Assembly: GCA_038525525.1 (NCBI GenBank)
Contig: JBCBHO010000003.1
Span: 248,001-312,000, forward strand
Reading direction: 5' to 3'
DNA length: 64,000 nucleotides
Source: Shimia_B sp038525525
GTDB lineage: Bacteria > Pseudomonadota > Alphaproteobacteria > Rhodobacterales > Rhodobacteraceae
Shown here: piece after piece, positions 43,065 through 52,740 of the stretch
How positions within the stretch are numbered: position 1 is the first letter of the stretch
Layout: each line of letters starts with the position of its first letter
Notes under the pieces: model-generated
The model's database searches: none
Told to the model about the DNA's origin: nothing
The model's input: only the letters and a program-made list of their open reading frames with translations
Translations under genes and position numbers: made by a program

Positions 43065-44033
43065 ATGTTTCGAGCCAGATCGACCCCGTTGGAGGCTAGG
43101 CTTTGGCCGCGCCTGGCCGAAGAAGCTGGGTTGGACCCAAACGACTTCACGCCAGACAAGAAATGGGCCCATCGCGGGCAGAGACCATACTCTCTCGTTT
43201 CCCTGTACCGGGGCAAAGCGGGACGTGATGTCGTGCTCAAGGCTGATCTCCAGGACGTCGCGGCAGGAGAATTCGAGAAGCTCGTGACCACTCAAGCGAC
43301 CGCGTCTGACGAGATGCGCGCAAGCAACCGTGTGCCAGCCGTTCTCTCGGTCAACTTGAACGACAGAGCCTTTCTCATGGAGGCGGTGAAGGGGGAAGAG
43401 CTCTACCATCTTGTGGAGGAAGCCGAGGACCATCTGGCCCTGCTCCAGCGCGCCGGTGCGTGGATCGATGCTTTCCACCGGGCCGGGTTGGAAGAACAAA
43501 GGATCTTCCGCCCAGGCTTCAATTCCAAGCGCCTGAAAGATCTGCGTGAGCAGGTGAAGAGCGGTCGTCTCAAGGCCACGGACGAGGAAGATTATTTGCG
43601 CGCTCTCGATCAGGTGCTGGACGTGCTCCCCGATTTCGCTGGCAAACCGACGCAAGTCGCTTGGCAGCATGGCGACCTGAACCTTCACAACCTGCTGATG
43701 GCCGGTGATGAGATGTGGGGAATTGACTTCACGAAGGTAGACCCCGTCCCCATCGGGTATGACGTGGCGCGGTTTCTTCTGCACTACAGTGCTTTGCTCG
43801 CGGATCACGGGCGGCTGGAGCCCGGTTGGCCAGCTCCTCCCGCTGCCGTCGAGGCCTTCTTCAAGGGCTACCAGCTCGCGACTTTTGACGATCCTTCGAT
43901 CCAGGCAATTCTGCGCGTAAAGATCCTCAATGACTGGACGCGATACCCGGTAAGCCACCTGAAAATGAAAACGCGGCAGCGCTTCCGGTTCGAGCGCTAC
44001 CGCGACATTCTCAGGTCATTGATGGCGGCTTAG
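43065..44033 (+). CDS. Aminoglycoside-phosphotransferase-fold kinase
   Basis: A 322-residue protein with the APH/choline-kinase-like fold. The catalytic loop WQHGDLNLHNLLM and the metal-binding DFTKVD (in WGIDFTKVDPVP) are intact, so it is likely an active small-molecule kinase. The substrate cannot be predicted, and antibiotic resistance should not be assumed. The ATG at 43065 is preferred over a TTG at 43050. It diverges from hslV and converges with trxA, the two stop codons interlocking in CTAG (44030-44033). Confidence 0.82.
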   Translation: MFRARSTPLEARLWPRLAEEAGLDPNDFTPDKKWAHRGQRPYSLVSLYRGKAGRDVVLKADLQDVAAGEFEKLVTTQATASDEMRASNRVPAVLSVNLNDRAFLMEAVKGEELYHLVEEAEDHLALLQRAGAWIDAFHRAGLEEQRIFRPGFNSKRLKDLREQVKSGRLKATDEEDYLRALDQVLDVLPDFAGKPTQVAWQHGDLNLHNLLMAGDEMWGIDFTKVDPVPIGYDVARFLLHYSALLADHGRLEPGWPAPPAAVEAFFKGYQLATFDDPSIQAILRVKILNDWTRYPVSHLKMKTRQRFRFERYRDILRSLMAA

Positions 44034-44350
44034 ATGCTGTCTTCGATCCAGCCCTGAAGCGCGGATTTCGGTGCAGCGCCTGCGCGGTTGGACACGACCT
44101 CACCGTCCTTGAACATGAAGAGCGCCGGGATGCCGCGAACACCCAGCTGCGCGGCGGTGTTGGGGTTGGAGTCGACGTCGACCTTCACCACCTTCACCTT
44201 GCCAGCCATCTCTTCGGAGAGTTCTTCGAGCGCGGGCCCGATCTGCTTGCAGGGGCCACACCATTCGGCCCAAAAATCCACGACAACCGGCACGTCCGAC
44301 TGGCGGACCTCGGCGTCAAATGTTGCATCGGTGGCAGCGACGGTCGCCAT
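44030..44350 (-). CDS. trxA: Thioredoxin
   Basis: A 106-residue thioredoxin with the active site WCGPCKQIGP and the cis-proline region GIPALFMFKDGEV. The ATG at 44350 begins MATVAATDATFDAEV; a longer frame reaching 44488 overlaps addA and is not used. It is the last gene of the tsaE-amgK-murU-addB-addA-trxA row, the same arrangement seen in other alphaproteobacteria. Confidence 0.96.
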   Translation of the reverse strand: MATVAATDATFDAEVRQSDVPVVVDFWAEWCGPCKQIGPALEELSEEMAGKVKVVKVDVDSNPNTAAQLGVRGIPALFMFKDGEVVSNRAGAAPKSALQGWIEDSI

Positions 44351-44409
44351 GGCAGCTCTCCTAAGCGCTAAATCTGGAAACGCGAAAGTATGAATGGGCC
44401 GGGCCGTCG

Positions 44410-47400
44410 TCAACCCGATGCGGCATGCGCGAGCGCTGCGTGCACATGGTGTGTGGACAACGGCATGAGTGTGCGCGTTTCCGTCCAAAGGATCGCCGTC
44501 TCGACACGCTTGTCAGGGAAGATCTTCGCCAAAGCGGACGCATAGGCGCCGAGCTGCCTCAAGATGCCTTCCGGCACGTCGGCGGCTTGCTTGGGAACGA
44601 CACGATTCGATTTGAAATCCACGGCGAGCACGTGATCCTGCTTGATCACCAACCTGTCGATGCTTCCGCGCAGGGTCTGGCCCGGAAAGCTCGGCAGCTC
44701 CGCTGTCACGTCGACCTCCGCGAGGCTATCCTCGGCGAAGAGATGGGCCAGCACGGGATCATCGAGTATTGCCATCGCCGCCCCAAGCATCTCCGACGCA
44801 TCCCTTCGCTCGGCCGCTTCTTTCCAGTCAGCCCGTGGAAGCGGGGGAAGTCTTTCGAGCAGGTCATGCAGGGCCGTGCCTCGCGCCAAAGCCTCCGCAT
44901 CTTCATCCGTGCCCGCGAGGGTCTTCGCGCCGCCGAGATCAGACGGGCGGAGCAGCTTTTTCGGTGGGACGGTTGCAGGCGCAGGCAGGTTGAGCTGCGA
45001 CACGTCCGTTTCTCTCTCGTCCTGCGCTCGGGGCAAATCCTTGGGCCAGGGTATCGGTTCATATCGGACGCCGCCTTCGATCTCCGAAACCGGCAGGCCT
45101 TCCAGGGCGCTCGAAATCTGCGCGTGCCAGCTTGTTTCCGAGTTCTCGGACTTTCCCGCGGCACCAACGATCAGCCAGTTTTCTGCACGGGTCATCGCGA
45201 CGTAGAGCAGCCGCTGTCGCTCTTCCTGCGCGAGCCTCTTGCCGTCCTCTCGGGCCTCTGCCAGCACGGTCGGCATGTCTTCGGCTTTTGGAGCCCAAAC
45301 GGGCCCAAACTCGGTTTTCAGCAATGCGGATTGACGCGCTGCGCGGCGCTCACTCGTATCCGGGAGAATGACGATCGGTGCCTCGAGGCCCTTTGCGCCG
45401 TGCACCGTCATGACCCGAACGACATTTGCGCTGCCATCAATGGCCCGTTTGACCCTCAGGTCATCGGCGGCGAGCCAAGTGAGGAAGCCACTGAGGCTCG
45501 GTGGTTCCGTCTGTTCATAGGCGATGGCTTGGGCGAGGAGCGCGTCGATGGCGTCTTCGGCCTCCGGGCCAAGTCGAGCGACGATCGCGCGCCGGCCGCC
45601 TTCGCGCGTCAGGATGCGGTCGATGAGCTCGAACGGGCGGAGAAAGTCTGCCGCCGAGAGCAGACGCTGGAGCCTGCTGACCGTTTCGGGGAAATCCGGC
45701 TCTCGATCCCTGAGGGCTGGCCAAAGATACGTTTGCACGCGGTGGTGCGCGAGCTCGAACAGCGCTCGTTCGTCCCATCCGAAGAGCGGCGATTTCAGCA
45801 CCACGGCGAGTGAGAGGTCGTCCTCCGGGGTGGCAAGGAAATTCAGAAGCGCCGTGATGTCCTTCACGGCGAGCTCCTGTGCGACGTTGAGCTGGTCGGC
45901 CCCGGCGAGGGGGATGCCTGCGTTCTTGCAAGCGCGAATGATCTCGGAGAACACGGCGGAGCGGCGCTGGACGAGGATCAAGATATCCTTCGGTTCGGCT
46001 GGCCTGTCTTGTCGGCCGTTTCGGTCCACGACCGGGAGTGTCGCCGAGGCGAGAATACCCTTGATCCGCGCCGCCACATCCTCCGCGAGCTTTCGCGTCG
46101 GATCTTCCGCGCTCACAGTATCGATGGCCTCGTACCACGCCGGCGGATCTCCTGTTTCGCCTTCGATTGGCGTGAGGAGGTCCACCCGACCAGGAAGGGC
46201 ATCTTTGAAGGCGATGTGCCTGCTCTCTTGGCCGAGACCACGCTCTGCGCCGTCCCTGAAGACACGGTCAACGACATCGAGGATCGCGGGGGCAGATCGG
46301 AAGGAATGCTCCAGCGCGAGGGATTGCAGGGGCGTATCTGAACCCTCGAGCATGGCTTTAAAATGCGCCTGCGAACGGTCGAATGCCCGCGGATCGGCAC
46401 CTTGAAACGAATAGATCGACTGTTTCTTGTCTCCGACGACGAAAACTGTCCGTTGCACGTCTTCCCGTGCGCCCTGCCCCGCGAGAATTTCTGTGGCAAG
46501 CGCCTTGATGATCTCCCATTGCTCCGGCGACGTGTCCTGCGCTTCGTCCACGAGGATGTGGTCAATCCCGCCATCAAGCCGGTAGAGCACCCAGGCGGCG
46601 ACCTCGCTTCGCGCCAGCAAAGCCCGAGTCCGGGTGATCAAATCGTCGAAATCGAGCCATCCTCCTTCTGCCTTCTTCGCTTCGTAGGCGGGGAGAAAGT
46701 CCGCCGCGAAGGCATGGAGCGCCCATGTGCGCGCGGCTGCTAAGAGCCCGGTGCGACGCGGGCGTGCCTCTGCCAGCCGCTGCATGAGATTATGGAAATC
46801 TTCCGTCACCTCATCGCCCAGGATGTCCTTTCCGGCCTTGGTCGGCACACGGTCGGACTTCGGCGTGAAAGGGTTCTGCCTCTCCGCCCCGTAGACGAGT
46901 AACTCCTCCAGTTTGCCGAACGTGGCGTGCGTCTGTTGAGACAGATCGAGCGCCGCCAGCTGAGACGCCAATTTTTTGTCATTGGCGCCTGACGTGGCGA
47001 GGAGACGAGACACTGAGGACAGCAGGTCTCCATCTCCGGGCGCAAGCACGCCCTCTGCGTGAGCTGCCCAATCATAGCCGGGAGGAAGATCAAATTCTGC
47101 CCAGAGCATTTCCATCGTTTTGGGCTGTGATAGAGCCGTTTTATGGCGGAGCAATTCATCAAGCCACGCGCCCAAATCGTCGCTCGATTGCTCTGCAGCC
47201 ATGGCCGAAAAGCCTGCCGAACCCGCCTCTGCCAGGACCTCGATCACCTCACGCTGCATGAGATGCGCGACCCGCTGATCCATTTCTCGGAAATCTGGAG
47301 ACACGCCAGCCTCGAGTGGGAAGCGGCGCAGGATTGCCGCGCAGAAGGCATGGATCGTCTGGATCTTGAGGCCGCCAGGGGTCTCGATCGCCCGCGCAAA

Positions 47401-47718
47401 GAGCGTTCGCGCTCGTGAGATATCCTCGGACGAGAGCGCCTCATCGGCACCGACCGCAGCCAGCGCCTTGCGAAGGTCAGGCTCCGGCTGCATCGCCCAC
47501 GCGCCCAAGGTGGCGAAGAGGCGGTTCTGCATCTCGCTCGCCGCGGCTTTCGTGTAGGTCAGGCAAAGGATGCGTTGCGGCTCGACGCCTTCGAGCAAAA
47601 GGCGCGCGACGCGCTCCGTCAGAACCCGCGTTTTCCCGGAGCCAGCGTTGGCCGTGAGCCATGTTGAGCGACCGGGCTCCGCCGCGCGGAGCTGTCGTTT
47701 GGTGGCTTCGTTCGTCAA
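44410..47718 (-). CDS. addA: Double-strand-break repair helicase-nuclease AddA
   Basis: An AddA subunit of 1,102 residues (UvrD-type SF1 helicase plus C-terminal nuclease). Walker A TANAGSGKTRVL is near the N-terminus and the nuclease motif LAVDFKSNRV lies near residue 1,050. With AddB it resects double-strand breaks for RecA. The start is probably the TTG at 47718, which overlaps the addB stop by 4 bp and gives MTNEATKRQLRAAEP; an ATG at 47754 would add 12 residues. No AddB-like iron-sulfur motif is expected in AddA. Confidence 0.94.
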   Translation of the reverse strand: MTNEATKRQLRAAEPGRSTWLTANAGSGKTRVLTERVARLLLEGVEPQRILCLTYTKAAASEMQNRLFATLGAWAMQPEPDLRKALAAVGADEALSSEDISRARTLFARAIETPGGLKIQTIHAFCAAILRRFPLEAGVSPDFREMDQRVAHLMQREVIEVLAEAGSAGFSAMAAEQSSDDLGAWLDELLRHKTALSQPKTMEMLWAEFDLPPGYDWAAHAEGVLAPGDGDLLSSVSRLLATSGANDKKLASQLAALDLSQQTHATFGKLEELLVYGAERQNPFTPKSDRVPTKAGKDILGDEVTEDFHNLMQRLAEARPRRTGLLAAARTWALHAFAADFLPAYEAKKAEGGWLDFDDLITRTRALLARSEVAAWVLYRLDGGIDHILVDEAQDTSPEQWEIIKALATEILAGQGAREDVQRTVFVVGDKKQSIYSFQGADPRAFDRSQAHFKAMLEGSDTPLQSLALEHSFRSAPAILDVVDRVFRDGAERGLGQESRHIAFKDALPGRVDLLTPIEGETGDPPAWYEAIDTVSAEDPTRKLAEDVAARIKGILASATLPVVDRNGRQDRPAEPKDILILVQRRSAVFSEIIRACKNAGIPLAGADQLNVAQELAVKDITALLNFLATPEDDLSLAVVLKSPLFGWDERALFELAHHRVQTYLWPALRDREPDFPETVSRLQRLLSAADFLRPFELIDRILTREGGRRAIVARLGPEAEDAIDALLAQAIAYEQTEPPSLSGFLTWLAADDLRVKRAIDGSANVVRVMTVHGAKGLEAPIVILPDTSERRAARQSALLKTEFGPVWAPKAEDMPTVLAEAREDGKRLAQEERQRLLYVAMTRAENWLIVGAAGKSENSETSWHAQISSALEGLPVSEIEGGVRYEPIPWPKDLPRAQDERETDVSQLNLPAPATVPPKKLLRPSDLGGAKTLAGTDEDAEALARGTALHDLLERLPPLPRADWKEAAERRDASEMLGAAMAILDDPVLAHLFAEDSLAEVDVTAELPSFPGQTLRGSIDRLVIKQDHVLAVDFKSNRVVPKQAADVPEGILRQLGAYASALAKIFPDKRVETAILWTETRTLMPLSTHHVHAALAHAASG

Positions 47719-50579
47719 AGCCGGACCTTTTTTGCGGGATCGGCGGCGGACCATTCTCCGAAACGGCTCAGAAGATCGTAGGGGCTCAGATCGGTCTCGC
47801 GCTCCATGGCCCGACGCGCGGTGAAGCCATGGTCAGGCGCAAGCATGCGCGAGACGAGGTCGATGAATTTCTCATGTGTGTCCTCGTCGCCGATCGGCGC
47901 ATCCCGCTCCTCCGGGCTTCCGCCGAGCCCGATATAGGCGGCCCGCTCGACGCGCGCGGCTCCCACTGTGTCGAATGCGCCGCGCTCTACCATCATTGCT
48001 TCGAGGAGAAGCTGTTTGTCGAAGACCCTCTGCTGCTTGTCGCTCGGAGGTTTGCCGGTCTTGTAGTCATAAATGCGCGCGCTTCCGTCTTTCGCGATGT
48101 CGATGCGATCAGCCTCGCCGGTAAGCAGGAAGTCCACCGCGGAGAGTTTCAGCGCGCCTTTCGTCTCCAGCTCAAAGCGGGACACCCCTCGCTGCCGATT
48201 CTTTTCCGTCGCCACGAACCAAGGTGCCACCCGCGCCAGTCGCGCCTGCCACATGGCCCGCGCGGCAGGCCATTGTACGCTGTCCGCAAGGACCTCCGCC
48301 GCTTTCGCAGTGAGCGCTTCTATGGCTTCGTCCCTATCCTCAGGCAGTCCGTCAGCGATGACGCGCTCCATGACCTTGTGAAGCACTGTTCCTCGTAAAA
48401 GTGCGTCCGGTTCCGCTTGAATCGGGTCTAATTCCCTGAGGCGGAGGATGTGCCGCGCGTAGATCGCGTACGGGTCCCGGATGAGCGTTTTGATCTCGGT
48501 GACTGACAGCTTGCGTGGCCTCAGGGACGCTGGAGGGACAGGTGCCGGGCGCGGGGCTGACGGAACGCGCGGCGCGACATCGAGCCTGCGTGCCAGCCTC
48601 GTCCAATGCGCACCCCGAGATTGCATCTCTTCGAGTGCGCCTGGTCCATTCTGTTCAGGCAAGCCCTTCAGCAATGTCATCAACCGGTTGAGCCAGCGGG
48701 ATGGGACCGTCTCTGCATCGTCGGACTTTGTCGCGCGGGTCAGCCAAACCTCCGGGGCGCAGGCTGCTTGTTGAAAGTCATGGGCTGAAAGCCCCACTTG
48801 CCGTTCCGGAGACCGAAGGCCCAGCGTGCGGCGGAGGTCCCGATTGAGCCACGGATCCGTCGCCGCCGGCCCCGGCCAACTGCCTTCGTTGAGGCTGCCG
48901 AGGATCACGAGATCGGCGCCCTGGGCACGCGCATCAAGCGTTCCCCAGATCATGATGCCGGGATGGGAGACGTTCTGGATGTTCATCGGCTCCGCAGCCA
49001 TGGCCTGGGTCAGCAGCGTCAAAGGATCGACTTCTTCGAGCAAGTCGGCATCCATCGCGAGGTCTTCTAGCCTGGTGAGGAGGGCGTCTGCGGCGCGCCC
49101 GGCTGCCTCCTCCCACAGCGCCCCCTGACCGGCTCCTTGAGGGCCAGCCGCTAGCGCCTCTGCCGTGTCGCGCAACCAACCGAGAAACTCAGGAAGCGTC
49201 GTCATCTGCGGTATCTTCAAGAGTGCCGTCAGCCAGGCAGCCCAATCTGCGCGACGTTCATCTTCGGCCGCCCAAGCCGCAATGTGTGAGGCGTCCGGGA
49301 AAGGCGGACCGCGATGCCGCAAGTGCAGTTCGAGCGCGCGGGTCATCAGCAAATGAGGTCCGCGCGCGTCATCGCCCGTGGCGACCAAGGGGTGCTTGAG
49401 AAGCGCGATGAGGATCTGAGCGGATAGTTTTTGTCGCGCTATGCTGGCCAGCTGTCTCAGAAAACGGCCAGGGGCAGTGAGCGAAAGCGGTGTTCCAGCA
49501 GAATCATCGGCGACGATGCCCCACCGGTCCAGCGCGGCCGCCACGCGGCGTGTGAGGCCTCTGTCAGGAGATATGAGCGCCGCTGCCGTGCCGTCGCCGG
49601 CGGCTTGGCGCAGTCGAAGTGCAATGGCGTTGGCTTCCTCCCGCTGGTCCCGCGCCTCTAGAAGCGTCAAGCCCTCAGTCGCCGAACTCAGAGAGCCGAG
49701 TGTGGGCCCTTCATCCAGCCATTGGTGCGTGACCGGCGCGGGCCGGAGTGCGAGAGACAAGACCTTCGACCGCGGTTTGTCAGGTTCAGCGCCGAGGATG
49801 GTGACATCGTCCTTCGTGATGCCCATGGCTTTCAGTAAGGCGACGTAGCGGTATTGCGGATGGTCCTCATCCTGTCGGCGATCAAGACCTTCCCACGTGC
49901 GTTCGGGTGTCATCGGGTCGAAACCGGGAAGCACGACTGCCCCCTGAGGAAGTGCAGCGATGGCTTTGAGGAGAAGTGCGGTGGGGCCTCGAGATCCGGT
50001 GGAGCCCACGGCAGCGATAGGCCCACTTGGCGCGCTCTTCTGCCACGCCGCAACCAAGGCGTTGACCTGCGCGCGAAGGCCGACACGGGCCTCACCGGCT
50101 TCAAAATCCGCAGCAATTCGAGCCACGGCGAGGGCGCGCTTCCAATGTTCACTATGCGTGCCGAGATCGAGCGCCTCGAGCTCCGGAAATCTTACCTCTT
50201 CCTCGTCCATCTCAGTCAGCAATGCGGCAAGTGTGCCGGCGAGATCGTAGGCCGTGGCCGGTGCGCCCATCCCCTCAACGGGCAATAGGAGCCGCGCGAG
50301 ATCCAACCTACGTCGTTCGGCCGTCTGTCCCTGTTGCATCGGCAGCAGCACACCCGGCGCTAGGCTCTGGATATCCGTTATCAGCGACATACGCGGAAGA
50401 AGCTGTGGCGGCCCGGCCTCGAAAACATCTCGGAGGCGCGTGAGCATTCGGCCTGAATTGGCCACCAACGTGATCCTTGCCCAGTCGTCGGGCGCGGCTA
50501 CACGCTCCCTCAGCGCAGCCACGACTGCCGCTGGATAATCCGCTCCCGGCGGTACCCCGTAGACCTTCGCCTCAAACAC
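47715..50579 (-). CDS. addB: AddB subunit of the AddAB recombination complex
   Basis: A protein of about 954 residues with an inactive helicase-like fold and a C-terminal RecB-type nuclease, seen as ARIYDYKTGKPP near residue 850. Alphaproteobacterial AddB is usually about this length and often lacks the four-cysteine iron-sulfur site; I see no such site here. The GTG at 50579 overlaps the murU stop by 8 bp and is preferred over a start at 50627. Confidence 0.93.
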   Translation of the reverse strand: MFEAKVYGVPPGADYPAAVVAALRERVAAPDDWARITLVANSGRMLTRLRDVFEAGPPQLLPRMSLITDIQSLAPGVLLPMQQGQTAERRRLDLARLLLPVEGMGAPATAYDLAGTLAALLTEMDEEEVRFPELEALDLGTHSEHWKRALAVARIAADFEAGEARVGLRAQVNALVAAWQKSAPSGPIAAVGSTGSRGPTALLLKAIAALPQGAVVLPGFDPMTPERTWEGLDRRQDEDHPQYRYVALLKAMGITKDDVTILGAEPDKPRSKVLSLALRPAPVTHQWLDEGPTLGSLSSATEGLTLLEARDQREEANAIALRLRQAAGDGTAAALISPDRGLTRRVAAALDRWGIVADDSAGTPLSLTAPGRFLRQLASIARQKLSAQILIALLKHPLVATGDDARGPHLLMTRALELHLRHRGPPFPDASHIAAWAAEDERRADWAAWLTALLKIPQMTTLPEFLGWLRDTAEALAAGPQGAGQGALWEEAAGRAADALLTRLEDLAMDADLLEEVDPLTLLTQAMAAEPMNIQNVSHPGIMIWGTLDARAQGADLVILGSLNEGSWPGPAATDPWLNRDLRRTLGLRSPERQVGLSAHDFQQAACAPEVWLTRATKSDDAETVPSRWLNRLMTLLKGLPEQNGPGALEEMQSRGAHWTRLARRLDVAPRVPSAPRPAPVPPASLRPRKLSVTEIKTLIRDPYAIYARHILRLRELDPIQAEPDALLRGTVLHKVMERVIADGLPEDRDEAIEALTAKAAEVLADSVQWPAARAMWQARLARVAPWFVATEKNRQRGVSRFELETKGALKLSAVDFLLTGEADRIDIAKDGSARIYDYKTGKPPSDKQQRVFDKQLLLEAMMVERGAFDTVGAARVERAAYIGLGGSPEERDAPIGDEDTHEKFIDLVSRMLAPDHGFTARRAMERETDLSPYDLLSRFGEWSAADPAKKVRL

Positions 50580-51249
50580 GAAGCATCTCCTCGGCCAGTG
50601 GTATGGACGCAGGGCGCCCCACATCACACCACCTGCCCGGGTAAAGGACGCCCCGCAGCGTGTCTCGCCCGATCATCTCGTCCCAGAGGGGATTGAAAGA
50701 AAAGACATCACGCGGCTCGGCAGCCACGACACGCCTGTCGATGATCTGTGCACCGGTGAAGACGACGCCCGGCCCCCGGTTGATGCGGCCATCGGAGCTG
50801 ATGCTGAAGTCACCATGGTCCGAGCGGCCAAATGCTTGCTCAACGGGGACACACAGCAGCAGGGCCTCAAGCCCCTCGCGCCATTGATCGCGGAGAATTT
50901 CATATGGGTTGGGTCCATCCCAGGCGGCGTCGGAGTTCATGGTGTAGACCGGCCCTGACCCCAGATGCTTGAGTGCATTCTTGAGGCCTCCGCCTGTCTC
51001 GAGAAGCGTATCTTCCTCAATGACCGAAACCTTCTCGTGCATCAGCGCTGCCGTGATCTGGCTGGCGAGATAGTGGGCATTGACCACGATGGGAGCCAGC
51101 CCTGCTTCCTTCGCCGGCTCAAGCGCGTGGAAGAGGAGCGTGCGGCCGGCAACCTCGATCAGGGGCTTTGGTCGTGCGTCGGTGAGCGGAGCCATCCGCG
51201 TCCCACGCCCTGCCGCAAATATCATGCAAGCTCTGGGATCGTTCCGCAT
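50572..51249 (-). CDS. murU: Nucleotidyltransferase, MurU-like (MurNAc-1-phosphate uridylyltransferase)
   Basis: A 225-residue nucleotidyltransferase with the signature FAAGRGTRMAPLTDARPKPL and LLETGGGLKNAL. In the peptidoglycan-recycling pathway AmgK phosphorylates MurNAc and MurU makes UDP-MurNAc. Its position right after the amgK gene, with a 28-bp overlap, supports this. An internal ATG at 51225 would give a clean ATGA overlap but would begin directly in the first strand of the fold, so the longer start is listed. Confidence 0.88.
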   Translation of the reverse strand: MRNDPRACMIFAAGRGTRMAPLTDARPKPLIEVAGRTLLFHALEPAKEAGLAPIVVNAHYLASQITAALMHEKVSVIEEDTLLETGGGLKNALKHLGSGPVYTMNSDAAWDGPNPYEILRDQWREGLEALLLCVPVEQAFGRSDHGDFSISSDGRINRGPGVVFTGAQIIDRRVVAAEPRDVFSFNPLWDEMIGRDTLRGVLYPGRWCDVGRPASIPLAEEMLRV

Positions 51250-52229
51250 CGGGCCTTCAGATCTGAGAGGTGCGCGTCGGAGGGCGGTGGCAGGATCGCG
51301 AGCGCAACCCTGCGAAGCTCCTCAAGACTTGGATGAGCGAGGTCGGTCAGCAGGTTTTTCCAAACCCGCGGCAGGAGGTCGATGTAGTGTGGCTTGCCGA
51401 AGTGAAGCGAAAGCCGGGCAAATACACCCAAGATCCGCAGGTTTCTTTGAGCACTCTGAGCAGAGAATTGGCTTCGAAGTGCCTCTTCTTCCGTTCCGAC
51501 AAGCGAAGCGAAGCGGGGGATGGCTGCCTCGGCCACGGGCTCTGATACGTCGCGCCGAGCGTCTCGAACAAGAGAGGCGAGATCATAGCTCGGCTGGCCC
51601 ATACGTGCGTCCTGAAAGTCCAGAAGCCCAACGCGCGCCAAGCCTCTCCGTTCGGGCAGCCAGAGCAAATTCTCGGCGTGATAGTCTCGCAAGACCAGTG
51701 TCGTCCTCGAGCTTTCGGCACTCTGAAGGGCTTTCATGCAGGCCGCTTCAAGCTCCTGCCGCTCGGTGGAGGCATTGACGTACCATTCGGCCGCCAGACC
51801 GGCGAGCGGCGCCATGCTCACCGCGTCATAAGGGGCGACGCCATCAGGGGCTTGCGCGCCAACGAGCGACGCAAGCACTTCGATGGCAGCGTCGTAAATG
51901 CGTGCTTCTTTGGCCGGGTCGCTCGCGACGATACGGGCAAAAAGCGCATCTCCAAGATCTTCCAACAGCAGGAACCCTGCCGTCTCATCCGCTGCGAAAA
52001 CGCGTGGCGCGGACAGGCCGAGGCTCGAGAGGTGCCGGGCAATCTTGAGAAAGGGACGGACGTCTTCGCCCTTGTCCGGTGGACTGTCCATGAGAACGGC
52101 TGCATGGCCTTTCGAGGACGTCAGCCGGAAATAGCGCCTGTTTGACGCGTCACCGGCGAGGGTCGCTAGCTCTGCGCCCTTCCAGTCCGTCTCGGCCAGA
52201 AAGGCTGCGGCGCGCGCGTCTCTGTTCAT
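51222..52229 (-). CDS. amgK: N-acetylmuramate/N-acetylglucosamine kinase AmgK
   Basis: A 335-residue kinase of the aminoglycoside-phosphotransferase fold. The catalytic loop LRDYHAENLLWLPE and the metal-binding LLDFQDARMG are present. Together with MurU it forms the fosfomycin-tolerant shortcut from MurNAc to UDP-MurNAc. The ATG at 52229 (MNRDARAAAFLAETD) overlaps the tsaE stop by 4 bp. Function is inferred from gene order and fold. Confidence 0.88.
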   Translation of the reverse strand: MNRDARAAAFLAETDWKGAELATLAGDASNRRYFRLTSSKGHAAVLMDSPPDKGEDVRPFLKIARHLSSLGLSAPRVFAADETAGFLLLEDLGDALFARIVASDPAKEARIYDAAIEVLASLVGAQAPDGVAPYDAVSMAPLAGLAAEWYVNASTERQELEAACMKALQSAESSRTTLVLRDYHAENLLWLPERRGLARVGLLDFQDARMGQPSYDLASLVRDARRDVSEPVAEAAIPRFASLVGTEEEALRSQFSAQSAQRNLRILGVFARLSLHFGKPHYIDLLPRVWKNLLTDLAHPSLEELRRVALAILPPPSDAHLSDLKARCGTIPELA

Positions 52230-52693
52230 GCGAGATCGTCCCATCGCTCGTCTCCAACAATCGTCAGGAGACGAGCCGAATGCCCTTCAATGCTCAGCCT
52301 GAAGAGCTGGGCGTGAGCTGGTGCAAGGCTCCCGAGCCTGTCCGGCCATTCGATGAGGGACACGGCTGTTGAAAACGCCTCCTCAAGGCCAAGCTCCACA
52401 AGTTCGTCGGCGCTGGAAAGCCGGTAGAGGTCGCAATGCCAGATGTCGAATTGCGGCGTTTGGTAGGTTTGGACGAGTGTGAACGTGGGGGACGGGACGT
52501 CCTCGGGTACGGTCAGCAAGGACTGAATGAGTGCCCGTGCGAATGCGGTTTTTCCGGCCCCCAGATCTCCTTCGAGGAGAAGACAGTCTCCCGCCGTCAA
52601 ACGCGACCCGACCGTTTCTGCCAGTGTCTCCGTCGCGGCGAGATTCGGAAGGGAGATTTGGACGGCGCTCTTGTTCGCTTCGGCTACGGGCAT
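52226..52693 (-). CDS. tsaE: tRNA threonylcarbamoyladenosine biosynthesis ATPase TsaE
   Basis: A 155-residue ATPase needed for t6A synthesis with TsaB and TsaD. Walker A GDLGAGKTAFARAL is near residue 42, the SPTFTLVQTY motif and the WHCDLYRL Asp follow. It lies 47 bases after the divL-like gene and is coupled to amgK (ATGA). Confidence 0.93.
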   Translation of the reverse strand: MPVAEANKSAVQISLPNLAATETLAETVGSRLTAGDCLLLEGDLGAGKTAFARALIQSLLTVPEDVPSPTFTLVQTYQTPQFDIWHCDLYRLSSADELVELGLEEAFSTAVSLIEWPDRLGSLAPAHAQLFRLSIEGHSARLLTIVGDERWDDLA

Positions 52694-52740
52694 GGCCGCA
52701 GACTATCCGCGCGGGAGACCCGCGCAACCGCTTCCTCAGA

